Positions 1 through 6,551 of a stretch of 6,955 nt of DNA are shown here, in pieces; within the stretch, counting starts at the first letter, position 1, and every line of letters starts with the position of its first letter. This DNA comes from Alphaproteobacteria bacterium (GTDB taxonomy: Bacteria > Pseudomonadota > Alphaproteobacteria > Rs-D84), in assembly GCA_024402835.1 (NCBI GenBank), contig JAKSSZ010000031.1:1-6955 (forward strand), written 5' to 3'. The notes below the pieces were generated by a model. It ran no database searches and was not told where the DNA came from. It was given only the letters and a program-made list of their open reading frames with translations. The translations under genes and the position numbers were made by a program.

Positions 1-2
1 TA

Positions 3-452
3 TGTATCGTGTTTATATGTTTGTTAGGAATAGGACTGTATGCTTGTAGGATAAATCATATAGACACTGTGATAGTAAATGTTATGAATAGTAATTATCG
101 GGTTTTGTGGGAGCATTGTGTTTTTCCACAAATAAAAGATTCTGAAAAACAACAACTTTTGATTTCTGCATTTTATACTGATTTTGGTCCAGTAGCAGAT
201 GAAAATGTGAGTAGATGTGTTGTAAAACACACAACTAAAAACTCATATTTATTTAAATCTTCTGAATATATAATGTTACATTTGCTTTTAAGCACACATG
301 ATTTGTTTTTATCTTGTATGCAAGAACATTATAGAGATATTAATGGATATATTAAAAATTGTGTTGACTTGATGTATAATGATTATTACAAGGATATACC
401 TGAAAGATTCCCATCTATGTCAAAATTTAGTCCATACAGAACAGCAAAATAA
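3..452 (+). CDS. Unrecognised protein, 5'-truncated by the window edge; possible small lipoprotein
   Basis: The reading frame is open to the left edge and ends in TAA at 450-452, so the true start is probably outside the window. A GTG at 9 is in frame but no ribosome binding site is visible before it. The first visible residues are hydrophobic and end in LLGIGLYAC, which resembles the end of a lipoprotein signal peptide (lipobox L-x-A-C; Tyr at -2 is atypical), with the mature protein starting at the Cys. The rest, about 134 residues, is mixed polar and aromatic with four further Cys and no motif I recognise. A terminator follows after eight bases, so this is the last gene of its transcript. 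A single membrane anchor is the alternative to a lipoprotein. No function is assigned. Confidence 0.55.
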   Translation, partial: CIVFICLLGIGLYACRINHIDTVIVNVMNSNYRVLWEHCVFPQIKDSEKQQLLISAFYTDFGPVADENVSRCVVKHTTKNSYLFKSSEYIMLHLLLSTHDLFLSCMQEHYRDINGYIKNCVDLMYNDYYKDIPERFPSMSKFSPYRTAK

Positions 453-459
453 TTAAAAT

Positions 460-492
460 AAAAAACACCCGATTTATTCGGGTGTTTTTTTT
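460..492. terminator. Bidirectional intrinsic terminator
   Basis: An eight-pair stem (ACACCCGA at 465-472 with TCGGGTGT at 478-485) encloses a five-base loop. It is flanked by an A run on the left and eight T on the right, so it reads as a Rho-independent terminator on both strands. It ends the plus-strand gene stopping at 452 and the minus-strand rpmB/tRNA-Leu transcript whose tRNA ends at 498. Confidence 0.9.
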
Positions 493-497
493 ATCTC

Positions 498-582
498 TGG
501 TGGCCCTGATCGGAATCGAACCGATACTCCTTGCAGAACTTGATTTTGAGTCAAGCGCGTCTACCAGTTCCGCCACAGGGCC
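498..582 (-). tRNA. tRNA-Leu(CAA), CCA encoded
   Basis: The minus strand folds as a class II tRNA of 85 bases. The acceptor GGCCCTG (582-576) pairs perfectly with CAGGGCC (508-502), followed by discriminator A and an encoded CCA (500-498). The anticodon arm is CTTGA-CTCAAAA-TCAAG, giving anticodon CAA, which reads the leucine codon UUG. A variable arm TTCT-GCA-AGGA and a T arm with TTCGATT in the loop are present. Its 5' end lies only six bases after the rpmB stop codon and no promoter fits between them, so it is probably cut out of the rpmB transcript. Confidence 0.96.
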
Positions 583-588
583 AAAGCT

Positions 589-957
589 TTATTTTGCTTT
601 TTTCGCTTCAACCTTTTTTACCAATCTTGCACTGCGTGTTGGTTTGTGAACCGGTTTTTTTGCAGGTGCTGTTGCTTTACCATTTTTCTTTTCAATAGCT
701 TTCTTTATTGCAGCCATTTCTGCTGTCAATCTGGAAATTGGTTTTGACATTACATAACCATCCAAACCGCCATGTTTTGTTAATGTACGCAATCCAGCTG
801 TTGAAAGACGTAAATTAAAATCACGACCCAAAATATCACTATGAAATGATAATTTTTGTAAATTTGGTAAAAATGTACGTTTTGTATGGCGTTCAGAATG
901 TGATACATTCATCCCAACCATTGTTTTTTTTCCTGTTACTTCACATTTACGTGGCAT
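589..957 (-). CDS. rpmB: Large ribosomal subunit protein bL28
   Basis: Encodes a 122-residue bL28, a structural protein of the 50S subunit. The core is recognisable: MPRKCEVTGKKTMVGMNVSH at the N-terminus, then the segment with RTFLPNLQ, and a C-terminal helical part around LRTLTKHGGLDGYVM. The basic N-terminal motif and NVSHS are family hallmarks, and the RTFLPNLQ style is alphaproteobacterial. An Ala/Lys/Pro-rich tail (about residues 90-122) extends it beyond the roughly 75-100 residues usual in the family. The start at 957 was chosen because MPRKCE is the conserved N-terminus and AAAGGA lies six bases upstream; an in-frame ATG at 1002 would add 15 unrelated residues and lies within the predicted -35 to -10 spacer. 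The gene is followed at six bases by tRNA-Leu and is transcribed from its own promoter. Confidence 0.96.
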   Translation of the reverse strand: MPRKCEVTGKKTMVGMNVSHSERHTKRTFLPNLQKLSFHSDILGRDFNLRLSTAGLRTLTKHGGLDGYVMSKPISRLTAEMAAIKKAIEKKNGKATAPAKKPVHKPTRSARLVKKVEAKKAK

Positions 958-983
958 ATTAAATCCTTTATTTTCTGGGAGAT

Positions 984-1012
984 AATTTATAATATAATTC
1001 ATTAAAAGTCAA
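984..1012 (-). promoter_or_regulatory. Sigma70-type promoter of rpmB/tRNA-Leu
   Basis: On the minus strand TTGACT (1012-1007) is followed after 17 bases by TAAATT (989-984), overlapping an alternative TATAAA (991-986, spacer 15). The start site predicted near 978 leaves a short leader carrying the AAAGGA ribosome binding site. The bases before the -35 (AATAC) are the same as at the promoter of the operon at 6755-6783. Confidence 0.65.
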
Positions 1013-1027
1013 GTATTAGTTGCGGTA

Positions 1028-2470
1028 TTAATTTTTATGCTCTTGTGATAATAAATCAATAACCGTTTTTACTGGGGAAAAGGTGGATTGTGGGACTTCA
1101 ACAAAAATGGTATTCCATTTCGCCATTGCACCATTCCAAAGCCCCGGTCTTTCCATAGCACGAATAGAAATTCCATTTTTACTTTTTACAGATATAAAAC
1201 TGGTGTTTATATCTATATATTGTTGTAAATCAAAAGGTTGATTTTTATAATCTTTTGTTCCGCATACTATATCTACGGGATTAAAGTATTCTGATTTATT
1301 CATTATATCCAGATTATCTGGTGATATTTGACTGGATTCCACGATTTGCAAGAATATCGTATTATCATTTGATTTTACCCAAAAAGGTCCACCACCAGGG
1401 GCACCTATATTTTTTACAACCCCACATACTCTGATAGGCCTGTTTAATATATTATAATATTCTTGAATTATCTTTTTTTCTGTCAATTTTATTCCCAAAG
1501 ATGAATTTATAAAATTATGTATTTCTGTGATATTCGCCGTGTTTGAATCTATATCAGATAAATAATTAAATATTTTAGTTTGGGTATCTATTAAAATACC
1601 AGCCAATAATTTTTTATATTTGCTTGTGTTTTCTATGTTTTTTTTTTTTTTATTATTGTCTATGTTTTTTATAAAAATTATATCTGCATCTATTTGATTA
1701 AGGTTGTTTATTAATGCACCATGCCCAGATGGTCTGAATAATAAAGAATTATCTTTATCGCGGAATAAAGTGTTATCCATATTGACGGCTATTGTATCAG
1801 TAGCAGAATTTTGTTCTGATAATTCTATGTTATATTTTACATTATATTTATTTTCGTATTCAGGGATAACTTTATTTAATAGGTTTAGAAATGCCGATTT
1901 GTGCTCTGGTGATACAGTGAAATGTATATTTACAATACCATTACTGGATGCATATTTTACACCTTCGATTAAATGTTCTTCGATGGGGGTAAGACTGAAT
2001 TGAGAATATTTGTGGAATTTTAATAATCCTTTGGGCTTGGAACCATAATTTAACCCAATTTCTTTTAATAAATGTATACAGATATCTTTGTCCGAGTAAT
2101 TTTCAGGTAATGTGGCAAGTAAATCATCCCAAAAAGCAAAAGATTTTATATTTTGAAGAAAAATCTCGGTCGTTTTATTCATAATATCTGTTTCAATGAA
2201 AGAGAATAAATCTTTGAACATTCTGGTAGCAGCACCAGAGGCAGGAACAAATTTTACAATTTTATGTGATAAACTGTATTTTTTATAGGCAGATATATAT
2301 GTGTTTATTTCTTGATTGGTTATTTTTTTTACACCATCTGCTGTGGTTGCAGGTTTTACAATATCTATATATGGAAAACCTTGTTTAAACATATTTAGTT
2401 GTTGTTCTATATCTGCGGTTGTTAAATTGTGGGAAGAAATTTGTTTTTTATCATTTTCTGTAAAAGTCAT
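1028..2470 (-). CDS. DUF4301-family protein, nucleotidyltransferase-like
   Basis: A 480-residue protein that I recognise as DUF4301, a family best known from Bacteroidota. Motifs resemble sugar-phosphate nucleotidyltransferases of the UDP-sugar pyrophosphorylase type: FVPASGAATRMFKDL (residues 74-88) looks like the nucleotide-binding G-x-x-T-R-M loop, HFTVSPEH (183-190) is followed by FRPSGHGALI (245-254), then IFIKNIDNN (265-273) resembles the DN metal-binding segment, and GAPGGGPFWVK lies further on. The catalytic role is inference; no substrate can be named. The start at 2470 has AAGGA six to seven bases upstream, whereas the in-frame ATG at 2506 has none. The coding strand carries 14 consecutive A (1651-1638) at codons for KKKKN, just after the DN segment. 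It stands alone, divergent from clpB, and no terminator separates it from rpmB. A presence outside Bacteroidota suggests transfer. Confidence 0.8.
   Translation of the reverse strand: MTFTENDKKQISSHNLTTADIEQQLNMFKQGFPYIDIVKPATTADGVKKITNQEINTYISAYKKYSLSHKIVKFVPASGAATRMFKDLFSFIETDIMNKTTEIFLQNIKSFAFWDDLLATLPENYSDKDICIHLLKEIGLNYGSKPKGLLKFHKYSQFSLTPIEEHLIEGVKYASSNGIVNIHFTVSPEHKSAFLNLLNKVIPEYENKYNVKYNIELSEQNSATDTIAVNMDNTLFRDKDNSLLFRPSGHGALINNLNQIDADIIFIKNIDNNKKKKNIENTSKYKKLLAGILIDTQTKIFNYLSDIDSNTANITEIHNFINSSLGIKLTEKKIIQEYYNILNRPIRVCGVVKNIGAPGGGPFWVKSNDNTIFLQIVESSQISPDNLDIMNKSEYFNPVDIVCGTKDYKNQPFDLQQYIDINTSFISVKSKNGISIRAMERPGLWNGAMAKWNTIFVEVPQSTFSPVKTVIDLLSQEHKN
1638..1651 (-). repeat. 14-base poly-A tract inside the DUF4301 coding region
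   Basis: The plus strand shows 14 uninterrupted T, so the coding strand reads A14 across codons for Asn-free KKKK plus the first two bases of the following Asn codon. Loss of one base would give ACA TAG directly after the run; gain of one would reach a TAA eight codons later. Either change removes roughly the last 200 residues. The frame as given is intact. Confidence 0.9.
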
Positions 2471-2491
2471 ATTTTTATCCTTGGGCTGTTT

Positions 2492-2497
2492 ATTATA
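2492..2497 (-). promoter_or_regulatory. Possible -10 box for the DUF4301 gene
   Basis: A perfect TATAAT on the minus strand lies 22 bases before the chosen start codon at 2470. No convincing -35 hexamer is found 16-18 bases further upstream, and the surroundings are nearly pure A/T, so a chance match is possible. Confidence 0.3.
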
Positions 2498-2558
2498 TTT
2501 TAACAATGAAAAAATAATATAACAATAATTATTAATAATAGGTTTTTATCCCCATGGA

Positions 2559-2586
2559 TTGAAAATATTAAATTTGTCACTATATA
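2559..2586 (+). promoter_or_regulatory. Possible clpB promoter
   Basis: TTGAAA (2559-2564) is followed after 16 bases by TATATA (2581-2586), with a second TATATA in register at 18 bases. A start site near 2593 would leave about 20 bases before the ATG. TTGAAA also resembles the -35 of heat-shock (RpoH) promoters, which would suit clpB, but the downstream sequence does not match a heat-shock -10. No CIRCE inverted repeat is present. Confidence 0.4.
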
Positions 2587-2613
2587 TAAAACAACAAAAT
2601 AAAGAGGTTTTAT

Positions 2614-4671
2614 ATGAATCCAGAAGATATTCAAGAAACACCAGAGCAAGCTGTTGCAAAATATACAACCGATTTTACAAAGTTGGCTTTGGATGGTAAA
2701 TTGGATCCTGTTATTGGTCGTGATGAAGAAATTCGTCGAACAATACAGGTTTTGTCGCGCAGAACAAAGAATAATCCCGTGTTGATTGGAAATCCGGGAG
2801 TTGGGAAAACAGCAATAATAGAGGGGTTGGCGCAACGTATTATTTCTCGTGATATACCAGAAAATTTACAAAACAAACAATTATTATCGTTGGATATGGG
2901 TGCTTTGATGGCGGGCGCTATGTTTCGTGGTCAATTTGAAGCGCGTTTAAAAGCGATATTAAAAGCGATAAAAGATTCTGATGGTAAAATAATATTATTT
3001 ATAGATGAATTACATACAATGGTTGGTGCTGGCAAGGGCGAGGGTTCCATGGATGCAGGTAATTTATTAAAACCTATGTTGGCACGTGGGGAGTTGCATT
3101 GTATGGGGGCAACTACTTTAGATGAATATAGACAATATATAGAAAAAGATCCCGCATTGGCGCGTAGATTTCAACCTGTGTATATAGATGAACCAACGGT
3201 TGAAGATACGATTTCTATATTACGTGGATTGAAAGAAAAATATGAAGCACATCATGGGGTTCGTATATCAGATTCAGCATTGGTGACAGCGGTCAAATTA
3301 TCAAATAGATATATTACAGATAGATTTTTGCCAGATAAAGCAATTGATTTGATAGATGAAGCCGCAGCGCATGTTCGTATAGAAATTTCATCTAAACCAG
3401 ATAAACTGGATGAAATAGATAGACATTTAATGCAATTAAAAATAGAACAAGAAGCATTAAAAAAAGAAAAAGATGAAGAATCAAAAAAGAGATTGGTAGA
3501 TTTAGAAAATGTAATCGCAGATTTGCAACAAGAATCTGACACTATGACCGAGCAATGGAAAAAAGAGCAACGTAAGATGCGTGGGTTGTCTGATGCAATG
3601 GCAATGTTAGATTCTATGAAAGCCGAAGTTGCATCTGCTATGCGTGAAGGTAATTATGAAAAAGCATCTGCTTTGCAATATGGCAAAATACCAGAATTAG
3701 AAGAAAAAATAAAACAACAAAATTTAGATTCAAAAGAATATAAAACTGTATTACCAGAACATATAGCAACTGTGGTTAGTAAATGGACCGGTGTACCCGC
3801 AGATAAATTAAGTATAGAGGAACAAGCAAAATTGTTAAATATAGAATCTGCTTTGCGTAATAGGGTCGTTGGTCAAGAACACGCTTTGTCTGTTATTGCG
3901 CGTGCAATAAGGCGTTCGCGTGCTGGACTATCAGACCCACGTCGTCCATCGGGTAGTTTTATGTTTTTGGGACCGACCGGTGTTGGTAAAACAGAAGTTG
4001 CAAAAGCACTGGCTGAATATTTATTTAATGATGATACAGCAATGACAAGAATAGATATGAGTGAGTATATGGAACCACATTCTGTCGCACGTTTGATTGG
4101 CGCACCCCCAGGATATGTTGGTTATGATCAAGGTGGTGTTTTAACAGAATCTGTTCGTCGTCGTCCATATCAAGTGTTACTATTTGATGAGATAGAAAAG
4201 GCTAATGTTGATGTTTTTAATGTCTTTTTGCAGATTTTAGATGATGGTCGTTTGACAGATGGTCAAGGCAGAGTTGTCAATTTTACAAATACAATTATTA
4301 TAATGACAAGTAATTTACCAGATATGGATTCTGTGAGAAAGCATTTTAGACCAGAATTTATAAATCGTATAGATGAAATAGTGTTCTTTAATCAGTTAGG
4401 TAAAGATGTAATGGAAGATATTGTAAAAATCCAATTACATGTTTTAGAAAAAAGATTAGCAGAACGACAAATAGTTTTATCTGTATCGGATAAAGCGGTA
4501 AAATGGTTAGCAGAAAATGGATTTGATTCTGTATTTGGTGCACGTCCATTAAAAAGACTAATAACAAGTGCTGTTGAAGATAAAATCGCAGATTTGATTT
4601 TGTCTGGCAAGATAACCGATAATTCAACTGTTAATGTAGATGTTAATGGAAAAGAGTTACAAATAAAATAA
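2614..4671 (+). CDS. clpB: ClpB disaggregase lacking the N-terminal domain
   Basis: A 685-residue Hsp100 unfoldase that, with DnaK, pulls proteins out of aggregates in the cytoplasm. The first ATPase domain has Walker A GNPGVGKT (59-66), a pore loop GAMFRG (101-106, Phe for the usual Tyr), Walker B ILFIDE (127-132) and the arginine pair in ALARRF. A full coiled-coil middle domain (about 256-375) ends in LQYGKIPELE and marks it as ClpB. The second ATPase domain has GPTGVGKT (453-460), GYVG pore loop (500-503), LLFDEIEKA (522-530), sensor-1 TSN (565-567), FINRID and sensor-2 GARPLKR (642-648). No ClpP-binding loop is seen. The N-terminal substrate-binding domain (about 145 residues) is absent: the protein begins where the short internal-start form of E. 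coli ClpB does. AAAGAGG six bases before the ATG supports the start. A segment of about 19 residues is missing after TSN. Confidence 0.95.
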   Translation: MNPEDIQETPEQAVAKYTTDFTKLALDGKLDPVIGRDEEIRRTIQVLSRRTKNNPVLIGNPGVGKTAIIEGLAQRIISRDIPENLQNKQLLSLDMGALMAGAMFRGQFEARLKAILKAIKDSDGKIILFIDELHTMVGAGKGEGSMDAGNLLKPMLARGELHCMGATTLDEYRQYIEKDPALARRFQPVYIDEPTVEDTISILRGLKEKYEAHHGVRISDSALVTAVKLSNRYITDRFLPDKAIDLIDEAAAHVRIEISSKPDKLDEIDRHLMQLKIEQEALKKEKDEESKKRLVDLENVIADLQQESDTMTEQWKKEQRKMRGLSDAMAMLDSMKAEVASAMREGNYEKASALQYGKIPELEEKIKQQNLDSKEYKTVLPEHIATVVSKWTGVPADKLSIEEQAKLLNIESALRNRVVGQEHALSVIARAIRRSRAGLSDPRRPSGSFMFLGPTGVGKTEVAKALAEYLFNDDTAMTRIDMSEYMEPHSVARLIGAPPGYVGYDQGGVLTESVRRRPYQVLLFDEIEKANVDVFNVFLQILDDGRLTDGQGRVVNFTNTIIIMTSNLPDMDSVRKHFRPEFINRIDEIVFFNQLGKDVMEDIVKIQLHVLEKRLAERQIVLSVSDKAVKWLAENGFDSVFGARPLKRLITSAVEDKIADLILSGKITDNSTVNVDVNGKELQIK

Positions 4672-4689
4672 GTGTGTATATGTGGGTAG

Positions 4690-4715
4690 AAAAAACGGGG
4701 AATTTCCCCGTTTTT
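4690..4715. terminator. Bidirectional intrinsic terminator between clpB and the ACP/Zeta operon
   Basis: CGGGG (4696-4700) pairs with CCCCG (4706-4710) around AATTT, with five further A-T pairs outside, so T runs follow the stem on both strands. It lies 19 bases after the clpB stop and directly after the stop codon (4716-4714) of the last minus-strand gene, ending both convergent transcripts. Confidence 0.92.
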
Positions 4716-4854
4716 ATCTTTGGTGATTATTTATAATCATATTTCTTTTTATAGCATTTATTTCATACAAGTAAGATTTATCTGCTTTAATATGTATAGG
4801 TCTGTGTTTTATTTGTTTATTAGACAATTTAACAAATTTGTTTGTTCTGCTCAT
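4714..4854 (-). CDS. 46-residue basic peptide, last gene of the Zeta/ACP operon
   Basis: ATG at 4854 opens a 46-codon frame ending in TAA (4716-4714). The product starts MSRTNKFVKL and is rich in Lys, Arg, His, Asn and Ile with no acidic cluster, signal peptide or membrane segment. I do not recognise it. Support for it being a real gene: it starts 16 bases after the stop of the triple-ACP gene, AAAGG lies eight bases before the ATG, and its stop codon abuts the terminator hairpin exactly where the last operon gene should end. A strongly basic small protein might bind nucleic acid, or bind the acidic surface of ACP-like domains encoded just upstream; both are speculation. The alternative is a chance frame in A/T-rich DNA. 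Confidence 0.55.
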   Translation of the reverse strand: MSRTNKFVKLSNKQIKHRPIHIKADKSYLYEINAIKRNMIINNHQR

Positions 4855-4870
4855 AGTTTTTGCCTTTTAT

Positions 4871-5764
4871 TTAACGTTGTTTTTGGATTGTTTGTATTTT
4901 TTGTGTTTCTTTCTTTAAAATACAAACATGTACACATTTAACAATATCCTCAACAGTTCTAAAACTGTCAATATATTGTTGTGGTAAATATATACCGAAT
5001 TCTTTATCTATCTCCATTGACAGTTGCATAATATCTGTATTATCTAATTTTAAAGGTTTCTTTTTTAATTTTGTTTCAAGTGTAATTGGTTTGTTTATTG
5101 AGTGATTGCGATAATCATCTGGATTATTTTCACAATAGTTTTTAATTAAGACACTTAGTTTTTGTAATATGATTGTATCATTAATATTTGTTTTGGTTTG
5201 TGGCATAATATAGCTTTTTTTGTGCTTTTGTTCTATTATTGAATATATGTTATCACACAATTGTTGAACTGTTTCTATGTTTTCGGTTAAAAATTCAATG
5301 CGGATATTATAGAGCCGTTCCATAACGATACATACATCAACAATATCTAAACTTGTTAAATCTAAATCGTATCTTAAATTGGTAATAGGGGTGATTGATT
5401 TGTTATCACGAATAATGCATTCTGAACGAATAACTTTTACCAATTGTTCATATACAGATTGTTTTGTTATGTTTTTTTGTTGCTCTGGTGTTTTTGCTTC
5501 TTTGTTTTGATTCTGTTGAATCTTTGATTCTATTAAACAACATAAGTCAGAAACTTTTTGTAGTTTTTGTATTTCTTCATTAGAGATTTTTATGTTAAAA
5601 ATAGCTTCTACATGAATAACCAATTCTGCTAAATCCAAATCATCAAAATATAAATCTTCAAAAAAATTAGAATTTTGTGTGACGTCTGCTGTAAAACCCA
5701 TAGCTATAATTTTTTGATCAATTTTTCCAAATATAGTTTGTTTATCAATATAATTTTTTTGCAT
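4871..5764 (-). CDS. Protein of three tandem acyl-carrier-protein-like domains
   Basis: A 297-residue protein without signal peptide that I read as three ACP-like four-helix domains (about residues 8-83, 103-180 and 197-282), joined by polar Gln/Lys-rich linkers. Each keeps the helix-II pattern of carrier proteins. Domain 1 has FEDLYFDDLDLAELVIHVEA, domain 2 has DLDLTSLDIVDVCIVMERLY, and domain 3 has LKLDNTDIMQLSMEIDKEFG. The serine that carries 4'-phosphopantetheine in DSLD is kept only in domain 2 (S138); domain 1 has D42 and domain 3 has N242. So at most one domain can be loaded. The start at 5764 has AAAAGGA six bases upstream; the in-frame ATG at 5794 overlaps the preceding gene. It follows the Zeta-like kinase gene by 13 bases. 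No fatty-acid or polyketide enzyme gene is nearby, so a role in ordinary synthesis is unlikely; scaffold, regulator or kinase partner is inference. Confidence 0.82.
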   Translation of the reverse strand: MQKNYIDKQTIFGKIDQKIIAMGFTADVTQNSNFFEDLYFDDLDLAELVIHVEAIFNIKISNEEIQKLQKVSDLCCLIESKIQQNQNKEAKTPEQQKNITKQSVYEQLVKVIRSECIIRDNKSITPITNLRYDLDLTSLDIVDVCIVMERLYNIRIEFLTENIETVQQLCDNIYSIIEQKHKKSYIMPQTKTNINDTIILQKLSVLIKNYCENNPDDYRNHSINKPITLETKLKKKPLKLDNTDIMQLSMEIDKEFGIYLPQQYIDSFRTVEDIVKCVHVCILKKETQKIQTIQKQR

Positions 5765-5777
5765 ATATAATCCTTTT

Positions 5778-6551
5778 TTATAAACGAATAGCACCTAAAA
5801 CATTTTGGATAATTAATTTTTGTTTTTCTGGTGTCATGTTTCGAAATTGTGCATCCGTAATTACAACTGGTTTATTATTATCCAGTTCATCTTGAGTAAA
5901 ATCAGTTAAAGATTGCATATATTGCGGAAATTTTCCAAAAACTCTGGTTTTATCATCTGTTTTTAAAAGCATTACTTTAAATGGAGTAGTTCCAGAATTA
6001 TCAAGGACTAAACAAGTGTCGCTTTGTGTTAAAAGTTGGGGAAATTTATCAATGATAATTGGGTATCTGCGCATAATGTCTTCTTTTGAAACGTCATGTC
6101 CACCATTGGCCACCCTTTGTTGGACACGTGCGAAACTTAAATTTTTACTGGATAACCCTATGAAAATAGATGCCACTCTAAATCCTTCTTGTTTTGCTTG
6201 GTTCATAATTCTAAGATGAGTATTAGAAGCAGAAACTGTTTCATAAATAAAATTTTGTTTGTTTTGTATATGAGATGATATTTGTTTAAGAATTTCTTTG
6301 CCAGAACTCAACATGCAACGGCGTTTTATTGCTTCTGCTTGTGGAGAATCTGCTGCGTATAAAGACAATTGTTTTGCTGTTTCTGGTTCTGCTAGAAATT
6401 TTTTGATTTCTTCATCCCAATTAATAAAATCAATATGTGCAAAAAAGGGGTTATCTTTTATTTGTGTTCTATAAAATGTAGATTTGCCTGCGCCATTTGG
6501 TCCCGCAAGTAACAAAAATAAAGGTGCTTCTGATTCTGTGTTTTCTAACAT
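5778..6551 (-). CDS. Zeta-toxin-like P-loop kinase (COG4185 type)
   Basis: A 257-residue cytoplasmic P-loop protein of the Zeta toxin / predicted ABC-type ATPase group. Walker A is GPNGAGKST (residues 17-25) after a hydrophobic strand. INWDE (44-48) occupies the position where Zeta kinases have catalytic acidic residues, FIYETVSAS (101-109) follows, and ARVQQRVANGGHDVSKEDIM (141-160) is the Arg-rich lid typical of the group. LVLDNSG (181-187) closes the core; about 60 C-terminal residues are not recognised. Classical Zeta toxins phosphorylate UDP-N-acetylglucosamine and poison cell-wall synthesis; the substrate here is unknown. The ATG at 6551 overlaps the stop of the upstream 59-residue gene by one base (TAATG), with GGAGGA as ribosome binding site inside that gene, so translation is likely coupled. 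A triple-ACP gene follows at 13 bases. The arrangement suggests toxin-antitoxin, though a non-toxic kinase is possible. Confidence 0.85.
   Translation of the reverse strand: MLENTESEAPLFLLLAGPNGAGKSTFYRTQIKDNPFFAHIDFINWDEEIKKFLAEPETAKQLSLYAADSPQAEAIKRRCMLSSGKEILKQISSHIQNKQNFIYETVSASNTHLRIMNQAKQEGFRVASIFIGLSSKNLSFARVQQRVANGGHDVSKEDIMRRYPIIIDKFPQLLTQSDTCLVLDNSGTTPFKVMLLKTDDKTRVFGKFPQYMQSLTDFTQDELDNNKPVVITDAQFRNMTPEKQKLIIQNVLGAIRL

Noticed and set aside
958..1002. Upstream ATG at 1002 as start of bL28
   Set aside because: The conserved N-terminus begins at 957, and the extension would fall within the predicted promoter.
1704..2003. Plus-strand frame inside the DUF4301 gene
   Set aside because: Antisense to a recognised family, with no ribosome binding site of note.
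2550..2557. CCCCAT before clpB as a heat-shock (RpoH) -10 box
   Set aside because: It resembles the enterobacterial consensus, but no CTTGAA-type -35 lies 11-16 bases upstream.
2500..2876. Minus-strand frames opposite the start of clpB
   Set aside because: They lie over the strongly conserved clpB coding sequence and show no recognisable protein.
3252..3542. Minus-strand 96-codon frame opposite the ClpB middle domain
   Set aside because: Ser/Phe-rich composition is the mirror of the Glu/Lys-rich coiled coil; it is a shadow.
2614..4671. Assignment of the Hsp100 protein as ClpA or ClpC
   Set aside because: The full-length coiled-coil middle domain with LQYGKIPELE and the absence of a ClpP-binding loop point to ClpB.
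4720..4941. Plus-strand frame of 73 codons, hydrophobic
   Set aside because: It runs antisense across the 46-residue gene and the end of the ACP-like gene, has no ribosome binding site, and begins right after the clpB terminator. Its hydrophobic look is what the complement of Lys/Asn-rich coding DNA gives.
5765..5794. Upstream ATG at 5794 as start of the triple-ACP protein
   Set aside because: It overlaps the kinase gene and lacks a Shine-Dalgarno, while the ATG at 5764 has AAAAGGA at a six-base spacing.
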